Origin: Blasia pusilla
Lineage: Eukaryota; Marchantiophyta; Marchantiopsida; Blasiales
NCBI GenBank assembly: GCA_050084515.1
Contig: CM114271.1
Location: 7,998,001-8,062,000, forward strand
DNA length: 64,000 nt
Reading direction: 5' to 3'
Position numbers and translations under genes: made by a program. Positions 56,349 through 64,000 of this stretch are shown here, piece after piece. The notes beneath the pieces were generated by a model. The model was not told where the DNA came from. It searched no databases and saw only the letters and a program-made list of their open reading frames with translations. Every line of letters begins with the position of its first letter. The first letter of the stretch is position 1.

Positions 56349-59300
56349 CTAGTCTATGATTTCTTCATCCTCATCATCTACAAATTTACTCCTAACTCTC
56401 CTGGGTTCCTATACAAAAGGAATGTCTTGGGATACAAGTGGCTCCTCTAGCCAATTGTAGATGGGGAATGTAGGGGAATTCGAGAGCCCAACCATCCCCC
56501 TAAGTACACCATATTGGTCCCATGTGTGATGATTTGTGTCCAAACACCTTCCCTCACAATAAATCTTGTATGTTGTGCAAGGTGACACCCATCCAATATC
56601 AATATGAGCTTCGCCGTTGAAACCACTAAATCCCAACTCCAAAATGCTTCAATCAATTAAACCCGATAAATCTTTTCAACTCACTTGTCGTCGCTCAAGA
56701 GCCCTTCCAAAATAACTTTCGGCCTTGCCCTCATGATTTTCAGAATTGCAGGAAGTGATGATGGTTTCATTGCCAATGGCACTGTTGGTAGAGCACTTGG
56801 ATTTGGAGGCGAGTTGTAGACTCCCACCAGCCTCTCGTAATCTGCCTTTGCCTCTTTGCAAAGGTCAAAAATTTCAGGCCTTCCCTCAAGGTAGAGAATG
56901 TTCTTGCTACTCTGCCAAGCGCCGTTGATACTTGCCCCTAGTAGGCCTACCAAGTCTAAGACCAAGTCACCCGGCCTTGAGCAGAACTTCATGAGCGTCT
57001 GCATCAGGGCAGGTGACTTCTCCCTTCCTCCAAGTAAGGGGATCCCTTCCTGCATGAAAATTCCCAAGGGAGGGGGGGATTATAAAGACAATCTAATGTG
57101 TACCCACTCGAGCATGGATCAACTGGATCCGGGATCTCAAACACTTGGAAGTTGCACTCCGGTCCCACAAAGCAGTAGACATATGAGTGCTCCATCTGTG
57201 AACAAGACAGGTGCAAAACATTGTCAGCTTAAAGGTGGAATAATCCTACAATCTCCTGGAAACCGATGGGTTGCTCTCCAAATAGTGATACAATCTATAG
57301 AGCTCGCTGATTGCTCATTAGCCTAGAAAGAAGAGCAACCCGTCGAAGTTTGACATGTTGCTCTACAACTTAGACAAAAACTTGCATGCAACCCGTCGGA
57401 ACCCGATGGGTTGCAAGTAGAATTGTGCCTTACCTATAAGAAACCCGTTGCTCTTTGACGGGTTGCACTTCATGTCACTACTGTCATTATCTATCTCCGC
57501 TGACATGCAATCCCTCAGAATCCGACAAGTTGCATGCCTGAACTTACTGTCTAAAATATGGAAAAAAAATCCAAAACCAACAACTTGGAACTTACCCGGA
57601 CTTGATTTGTAGCCGATCTCAATGGTTACCCATTTTTTATCACTTATAATTGTGCCGTTTGCCACTTGAGCGACCTCTTCACGCATTGAAGGTTGAACAA
57701 CTTGTCTTTTATCACTTCAATCATCACCAAGAAACACCCCCTGTCACGTAGATATGCGTCCACAAAAGAAAACATGAGAGCGATCTGGTCATAGGAAAGT
57801 GGGATATTCTAGTCTCGGACAATGTCAGCTGGATTGTCGTCCCACAAAAAAAATCCATAAGGCAAATCTGCAATGAGGAGGTCCACCGCCACCGCCTCAA
57901 CAACCCCATGGACCGTCCATGGGATGTGCCCATTTTGGAGAAGTTTACGCCCTAGCACGGTCAACTTCTCAATGGCGATTGTCAACTCATGCGTAGAAAA
58001 ACTCTACAATTCATCCACAAGATAAGTCTCGTGGAGAAGGACACTTATCTTGCTTGTTGTTTCCCAATGCTTGCCCAAGGATGATGGAGTGTATTCCACA
58101 TCCTTATGTCCTCCCTCGGACAATCTTGGCGCCTCCCGCTTTTGCTTCTCGCGAGTTTGTTGTCTACTTGTTGGTGTCTTGGTTACCTCATACTCCACAG
58201 GCATTTTCTTGGACGAGGACCTTATCCATCCCTCTTGCCTTGAAGACTCGACCTCGGAATGCCTTGACCCCTTCGCATTGGCTTTCGAGCCCACAGTCAT
58301 TTTTTTCCTTTGTGGTGATTACCTTGGACACCAACGTAGCTATCACGATGGCTTGCTCCTCCGCATCTCCTTCGAAATATTTGTCACTCTTCACAATTTT
58401 GGGGATGTCGTCCCTGCTAGCGACGACTCCATCATACACCACATGCAAGTTCCTGTCTATCATGTCCTCCAAGTTGTTGGAGTCCAACCAGATTGGACAA
58501 TTCAAGACCTCCCACTCGGAAATATCATGCCCCATCTCCATGTCGTACATGAAGAAGCCCAAAATTTTCCCACAATTTGCCAGGGAGAAGCCCACAATTT
58601 GCATGCTGTCGGATATTTGCCCCAGGTTTGTGCATTCACACAATAGATGAGCTACCTGTATACCATCCGCTGGGCAGCTCTTTGCCGGGATGACTCGGCC
58701 GCCTATTTCTGAAGATCCCGCTTCTTCTTTGTAAAATCCCATTTTCTCGCATCTATTTCTTCGTCCATATCGGCATGTGGGAGGATGTGATTCTTGAACA
58801 TCCTCCGAAAGCTTGGGTTTTTCACCAACTTATCCTTGATGTCATCAAGCCACAATTCATAATCTTGTGCAGCCTCCAAGTTGGCCTCTTCTGGAGCTGG
58901 CTCAATCTTTTTGAGCTCCGCTTGTAGACCCACAATCATTGACTTCCTGAGAAGCCATAGTGCATCCGAGAAGGACCATTCTCTAAGCCAATGGGAGATA
59001 ACTAGGTCTCATACTCCCGGAGGGTGGTGTGCCGCCCGCTTCTGCGCCTGAGTCCCCTCGAGACTGATTATCATCAGTCGGATCCGCCTAAACTCGGATA
59101 TCCCGGTAAGCGCAATCCAGCAAGACTTTCTCTCCAAGTCGACCCTGTAGGTATTCATCCCTCTTCCGCTGGCATTGGAGTATCGCCTTCAACTCCTTGT
59201 AGAACTCTTGGCCAAGTTTGGGGTTGAGGATTGCAATGTAGCATTGTATCTTGCTCGTAGTGTACTTTGTGGCTACAGACACGACAGCCTGAATGAAATT

Positions 59301-59460
59301 TGCCCGCTCCGACGCCGAGACATTTTCCCTTTGCTCCAGTTCCAATGTGGTGCTCTTCTTGCTTGCTTGGTTCTTGGACCATGAGAGAATCGTGACCACT
59401 GCATCTTGGGAGATTAAGGTATTCACCGAGGACTCGTTTGAGAACGAAAAGCTCCAACTG
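56349..59460 (-). pseudogene. Beta-class DNA methyltransferase-like gene of copy B (N-terminus missing)
   Basis: Read right to left: SVNTLISQDAVVTILSWSKN, TLELEQRENVSASERANFIQ and YIAILNPKLGQEFYKELK (59460-59088); KKIEPAPEEANLEAAQDYEL (58939-58703); the shared domain with NCPIWLDSNNLEDM (58742-58188, one frameshift); a basic linker with REKQKREAPRLSEG (58300-58004); then VDLLIADLPYGFFLWDD, the best preserved motif IV, and SFVDAYLRDRGCFLVM (57920-57720). A palindrome intron follows (57590-57216). The next exon has YCFVGPECNFQVFE, GGREKSPALMQTLMKFC (motif X) and RPGDLVLDLVGLLGASI (motif I) and ends LLSDDK before a TGA. The order IV-X-I is that of beta-class N4-cytosine/N6-adenine methyltransferases. 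D-L-P-Y for D-P-P-Y and LVGLLG for the Gly-rich loop suggest loss of catalysis. Confidence 0.62.
57240..57540. repeat. Palindromes in the intron between motif IV and motif X exons, copy B
   Basis: About six copies, for example near 57259, 57338, 57390, 57441 and 57506, at the same intron position as in copies A and C. Confidence 0.88.
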
Positions 59461-59599
59461 AAATCACGGAATGAAAAAAATAATGAGCACAAGTTGTGCC
59501 TTATATAGTTTTTGAGTTGTTGAGATTATCGCCAACACTTGACACGTATAAGATATCTCAACACCAAACTCTCATTTGAGATATTTGTATAAGATATCT

Positions 59600-60044
59600 C
59601 AAAAACTCCATCAGGCACGGGATGGAACGAGAGTTTGGTGTTGGAACTTGAAACCCAAACGTGATCCAAGGGAGTGGACTTTGTTCGCCACACTTGGATT
59701 CCGACCCGAGATTCACTTTATGTGAGTCTCAGTTAGGGACTCATTGGATGTCCATTGGACAGTTGGAATTGCCAGGCGCAAAATGCCGTTTGAGGTCCCT
59801 CAACCGACCAAAAAGTATGTCCCAAGTCTTTCGAGACTTGCTCGTGTTGTAAACCGCGAAATAAGGAAGGTTGAGCTTGATGAGAGACCAAGACGAGAAC
59901 TCGGAAAGTTAGCTTGCTTATTGATCCAAGACCCGACTAACCAAAGTGCGTGTTTGGATGCAGATCAACGTTCAGAGCATGACCTATTGAACGCAAGCTT
60001 CCGCTACAACAAGATTAACGTTCAAGGAGAGTAGGCGCATGACA
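59600..60044 (+). repeat. Gypsy-1 LTR fragment inside copy B
   Basis: Matches the 3' part of the gypsy-1 LTR (GCACGGGATGGAACG, GAGAGTAGGCGCATGACA terminus at 60044). The 5' half is absent. It occupies the place where the N-terminal exons of the methyltransferase-like gene should be. Confidence 0.7.
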
Positions 60045-60084
60045 GTTACGGTGCTTTGCACATGGGAAATGAATGCAAGGTCCC

Positions 60085-60250
60085 CACGCAACCTGTCGAA
60101 GTCTGATGGGTTATACTATTCCCTCATCATAGGAAGACGATACAAGGTGTCCGTGCAACTCATCGGAGTCTGATGGCTTGCACATTTCCCTCATCATAGG
60201 AAGATGATGCGAGGTCGCCGTGCAACCTGTCAAAGTCTGACAGGTTGCAA
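60085..60250. repeat. 67-bp palindrome array of copy B (three units)
   Basis: Palindromes start at 60088, 60155 and 60222 (67 bp apart), with spacer words TTCCCTCATCATAGGAAGA. The unit at 60222 is a perfect palindrome with substitutions in both arms (CTGTCA-A-AGTCTGACAG). Confidence 0.9.
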
Positions 60251-61200
60251 GGAAGAAGCGGCCATCATGCAACCTGACGGAACCAGATGGGTTGCACGGG
60301 CAAGGGGTTTGGACCAAGAATCCCCTGCAACACGACACACTCCAACATTTAGCACGGGGTCCATGGATCCTAGAGGGCCATCATCGTCGTATAACCTGTC
60401 GAACTCCAACGGGTTGCAAGCACGAAGGTGGCCAACAAATTGCACGTTGTCGGATTTGGACGGGTTGTTGTCATCGTCAAGACTTCCTGAGACCCCATGC
60501 AACCCTTCGGACTCTGAAGGATTGCAGAAGGGTCAAGATCAGACTGGGCCATCCTCGGGGTCGGCGAGGAACATAAGGAGGGGTTGCGACAGAGAAACCC
60601 ACCCCGGCTATCCGCGTGCAACTTGTCGGACTCCGACGGATTGCACTAAGGAAATCTTCTTCACTTTCTCACCCACCATTATGAATGCTACCACTAGTTT
60701 GAACCCACTCAGATTGCAACCTGACAGAACCCGACAGGTAACATCCAGACGGATTCCAAAATTTTGCAACCTGTCGGACTTCAAAAGCTTGCAACTTGTC
60801 GGAGCCATAAAATTTGCATGTAGACGGATTCGAAAATTTGCAACCAAACGGATTCTCAGGATTTGCAACCTGTCGGACTCTAATGGGTTATAACTTGGCG
60901 GAGTCAATCAATTTGCAAGTAGACGGATTCCGAAAATTTGCAACTTGGTGGATTCTTAGGGTTTGCAACCTATCGGAATTCGACGGGTTGCAACTTGGCA
61001 CAGTCAGAAAATTTGCAAGTAGACAGATTCCAAGAATTTGCAACCAAACGGATTTCAAGGGTTTGCATCTTGTCGGACTCTGACGGGTTGCAACTTGTCA
61101 AAATCCAACAAGTTGCAACCATAAGGATTCCCAAAATTTGAAACATGTCGAACTCTGACGGGTTGCAATTAGTCGGAATCCGACGGGTTGAACTACCCTC
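60251..61200. repeat. Dense palindrome cluster in the central spacer of copy B
   Basis: More than fifteen copies, partly in a second tandem pattern with words AAATTTGCAAGTAGACGGAT and GGATTC-CAGGGTTTGCAACC (60800-61070). Frames of 80-230 codons seen here are by-products. Confidence 0.88.
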
Positions 61201-61373
61201 ATGAATGGCCAAACTGAGGAAATCAAAACAATCGAAAAAAATTCAACGTGTTTAATCCCAAGGGTAATTTATTTATAATGCACTTTCATTGGTCCAGACA
61301 GCGATAAAAATTTCACCTACCAACCAACAACTTGTCAAAAAATTTATGTCAAAAGTTTAACGATCACTATTCA

Positions 61374-61382
61374 CTATAAATT
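61374..61382 (+). promoter_or_regulatory. TATA box of the copy B transposase gene
   Basis: CTATAAATT with the following pyrimidine tract CATTCTCATTCTTATTCTTA, 63 bases before the ATG at 61445. Confidence 0.6.
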
Positions 61383-61444
61383 AAACATTCTCATTCTTAT
61401 TCTTATTCTCCTACCAATGGAATCATTGCTTCTATCATCTCCAA

Positions 61445-63440
61445 ATGGATAATTATGTGAAACTCACATATGGCAGTCATCTAGCGGTCCTTCCTCAATC
61501 ATAAATAATTCAACCACAAGCTCGTGATTCTTATGTACAAGTGAATGAAAATTTCCTCTCACTCTGATTTCTTCTCCAAATTGGAATATTTTTGTTTCTA
61601 AGGATGTAAGGATGGATGGAACAGAGGACGTCGTAGGTGAGACAGTCGAGCCAGGGATTGGAGATTCCAAAGTATGGAATCTCCTACCTTACACAAATGG
61701 ACAATATATAGTGTATGGCTTGCCTATAGAGCCTTCTGTTTCTCAAGTTGACGGTCTATAATTTCCTAATGCACCGAGCTCCACGTTTTCCACTCGTGCC
61801 TCTAGAGATCCAACATCGACTCCAACTTCAAACGTTTGTGATAATATTGTACTTCCTGAAGAGATTTTGGATGTCGTCGACCTCACGGGATCTATTGGAC
61901 ACCAACCGGACCCTACCTCTGCCTACTCATTCGTGTTGCGAGTTTCGGGCAATAGTTTGTTGTCGTCTTTGCCCTTGAAATTTTTGAAGCACATTCTTGT
62001 TGACAAGCTGCCGCCCACGTATGATGGAAATTGTATTTTCGAGTTGCCTCCTCTTGCAGGTCCCGCTCAAAAGAAAGATGGAGGAGGCTTGAAGGGTATG
62101 GACAAAAAGTCTGACTATCATCGATGGTGCAGGCTACAACGGACTAGTGCTTCAATTCCAGGTGGTGCTTGGATTGTTTCTTGCCGCCAATGCATTGGAG
62201 CCCTGGACTGTAGAAGTTATGGCTACTCGTTTCTCGAGCGCAATGAGCGAGTAAATACGTCGCAATTCCCCCCAAAAAATGTAGAAACTCCATATGAGGT
62301 TGGTGCGACCATAACGCCAGGAGGCCATCGATGTCCTTATTGTCAGGCCTCCCCTTTCTACATTAGAATGTGTCCAACATACACTTTTTTCATTGTGCAC
62401 AACTATAATTCTACGTCTGAGTACACAAGGCTTGCACTTCATGTTGAGTCCCACACTCATCCTATTTTTGGTGCAATTCACATACACATCAAGGAGGATA
62501 TGGCAAAGAAAGTGGCTGAGGTATATAGAAATTCTCCGTGATCAAAGCCCGGAGTGATCAAATTGACAACGTCACAAATTTGTGAACAATTTCTTTGAAT
62601 CCTTGGCCAGGGCAAGATCACGGTTGCCGAGGAGAAAAATTGGCATTTCTCGTTGATCCCGAATGCTTCAGAAACTTGCTACGTCACATACGAGTACTTG
62701 ATGAAATGGATGCCATCACCAGGATCAAGGCTAACTCCATGTTTTCATTTATTCAAAGATGGAAATTCATGGGCCAAGGAGGAAAGGGATCTAGAGCTTA
62801 TATCTTAAAAATGTCTACGACAGAGCCGTCCGCTGGCCTCAATCTTCTTCATAGAATGAGGGAAGGAGAAGATCTTTATAGCAGTTGGGTAAGCTTTGAT
62901 ATTTGTTACAGGGTGTTGAATGGACGGTTGACCATGGGTGCACACATTTACGACCATGTGAAGAAGGGACTCAAAACCATTTTTGTTTATGAGGTAAAAG
63001 CAGAAGACTTTGGAAGTTTGAAGATGTGCTGGTTATTCTTATTAGAGGTGGTGAAACAAAACAAAAGAGCACCTTTTGAAATTTATGGGTTCATGGCGGA
63101 CAATGCACAACCGAGATGGATTGCTATTAGAGAAGTGTTATGGGGTGGAGAAGTTCAACCAGAGAGAGAAAGGTCGGATGTTTTCCATTGGGAAGAGTCT
63201 GTGACTTGGTGCACCAAATCTTGCATCAAGGAGAATAAGAGAATAGAGCATGTTGCTCTACTCCAACGCTGCAAGGACAGAAAAACCTTAAAACAAGCCA
63301 TGGAGTGTCAAGAAGAACTTCATGGATGGTGGTGGAAGCATGCAATTGAGGGGAAATACAACGAGTTTAGTTCTTGGCTCAGTTGGTGGATCGTACGTAT
63401 GAGACAATGGGGAAACTTCATACGGCATGTGAGTTCAACA
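61445..63440 (+). pseudogene. Mutator-like transposase gene of copy B, exon 1
   Basis: Starts MDNYVKLTYGSHLAVLPQ; an early TAA and a frameshift near 61590-61610 break it, then it is open at 61867-62541 and 62595-63455. Blocks: ILVDKLPPTYDGNCIFELPP; YHRWCRLQRTSASIPGGAW; zinc-finger region CRQCIGALDC ... GHRCPYCQASPFY ... CPTYTFFIVH; TRLALHVESHTHPI; FKxMSTTEP-type block; FDICYRVLNGRLTMGAHIYD; core GFMADNAQPRWIAI ... RERSDVFHW; LLQRCKDRKTLKQAMECQEE; WLSWWIVRMRQWGNFIRH, ending at ATG|TGAGTT, where the donor GT is preserved (63428). This is the best preserved transposase of the three. The next exon lies beyond the window. Confidence 0.72.
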
Positions 63441-63539
63441 TTTTCTCCTTTCTAGCTCACATGAAGAAATTGTTGAAAAAAATATGGTTGAAATCCAAGG
63501 TTGAAATCCATGAGAATGAAAGGGATTCCAAACTCTGAA

Positions 63540-63970
63540 TCCAAGAAACCCATCGAAAATGACTGGTTGCCTTATTGTGCAACCCGTAAGAACCCGAAGA
63601 GTTGCATCACTCTGCAACCCGTTGGAAATCCGACGGGTTGCAAGTTGCAAGAAAGTATACTAAGTCAGCAAACCTCCGTTTTTCGACGAGTTGCAAGGTG
63701 TGTCTACCTACAATCCGTAAAATTCTGACAGGTTGCATCAGTTTGCAAGTCGTCAGATCCCGACGGCTTGCAAGTTCCAAGTGCGCAAGTTTACTCAGTC
63801 TGCAACTCGTCAGATTCCGACAGGTTGCATTAGTCTACAACCCGTCAGATCTTGACGGGTTGCAAGTTCCAAGTGTGCAAGTTTACTCAATTTGCAACCC
63901 CTCAGATTTTGCCAGTTTGCAAGTTTTTCCCTGTTGACACTTCTTGCAACTTGTCGAAATCCAACGGGTT
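63540..63970. repeat. Palindrome cluster in the transposase intron of copy B
   Basis: About ten copies to the window end, for example near 63618, 63740, 63801 and 63838, downstream of the exon 1 donor. Confidence 0.88.
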
Positions 63971-64000
63971 CAAAGTCTGAAATTTGGTGAAAAAAATTCT

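Larger units (their letters stand above)
54301..64000 (+). mobile_element. Large Mutator-like element, copy B (runs off the window)
   Basis: Left end GGGCTGGTATTCTGGCACGA. Order: palindromes (54985-56180), methyltransferase-like gene on minus (59460-56349), a gypsy-1 LTR fragment (59600-60044), palindromes including a 67-bp array (60085-61200), transposase gene on plus (61445-63440) and an intron with palindromes (63540-63970). The right end is outside the window. The N-terminal exons of the methyltransferase-like gene are missing at the LTR fragment. Confidence 0.85.

Noticed and set aside
58050-58650. Two overlapping 198-codon plus-strand frames in copy B
   Set aside because: They are antisense to the methyltransferase-like exons, whose minus-strand reading is shared by copies A and C.
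60204-60893. A 229-codon plus-strand frame in copy B
   Set aside because: Also a by-product of the palindrome cluster; no start context or domain.
23575-63970. CRISPR-like array
   Set aside because: The repeats are palindromes at mostly irregular spacing, the regular 67-bp array has conserved spacers, and the setting is a eukaryotic transposon.
23575-63970. Palindromes as independent miniature transposons
   Set aside because: They are too short for known miniature elements, I see no target duplications beside them, and they are confined to one element family; not fully excluded.
1-64000. tRNA or rRNA genes
   Set aside because: No B-box-like GTTCRANYC with a matching cloverleaf and no rRNA core words were noticed by eye. 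A tRNAscan-SE and Rfam run would settle it.

Overview
The window reads as repeat-dense nuclear DNA of a land plant or streptophyte alga. Reasons: GT-AG introns, TATA boxes without ribosome-binding sites, Ty3/gypsy elements with a plant-type initiator-Met tRNA primer site, solo LTRs, Mutator-like DNA transposons and long microsatellites. No species can be named from the sequence. Nearly every coding stretch is decayed; only the partial exon at the left edge looks like an intact host gene.

Layout. 1-617: last exon of an unrecognised host gene. 2.76-6.79 kb: a tandem array with 217-, 241- and about 495-bp units. 6.8-10.86 kb: GC-richer low-copy DNA without a recognisable gene. 11.7-18.5 kb: a minus-strand gypsy-type retroelement with gag, zinc knuckles, a DSGA protease and the start of a C5 DNA methyltransferase-like domain, interrupted by a solo LTR. 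19.1-21.4 kb: the 3' end of another minus-strand gypsy element (integrase and tail), part of it inverted-duplicated. 21.4-33.5 kb, 37.6-50.3 kb and 54.3 kb to the window end: three copies (here called C, A and B) of one large Mutator-like element of about 12-12.7 kb. Between them lie pieces of one plus-strand gypsy element (34.7-54.3 kb), split by copy A, by a solo LTR at 51.84-53.22 kb, and abutted by copy B.

The large element is the main discovery. Each copy carries two divergent genes. One encodes a transposase-like protein with a zinc-finger region followed by a MADNAQ/FHW core. The other encodes a coiled-coil, nuclear-type protein ending in what looks like a decayed beta-class (N6-adenine/N4-cytosine type, PF01555-like) DNA methyltransferase: a D-x-P-Y-like motif IV in one exon, then SP-x-LMQ-x-L and GDLVLDLVG (motifs X and I) in a later exon. 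Introns, spacers and the divergent promoter are packed with a palindrome, half-site TGCAACCCGTCGGA plus its inverse. I see no copies outside these elements. In the central spacer of copies A and B the palindrome recurs with an exact 67-bp period. The layout recalls VANDAL Mutator-like elements, whose VANC anti-silencing proteins bind short motifs clustered in the element's own noncoding DNA. Copy A is flanked by a perfect 9-bp target duplication inside the reverse transcriptase frame, which fixes its ends.

A second theme is local inverted duplication: at least nine hairpins, from 15-bp to about 500-bp arms, lie inside decayed coding sequence and look like templated inversions. Two unrelated DNA-methyltransferase-type modules therefore sit in mobile elements within 64 kb.
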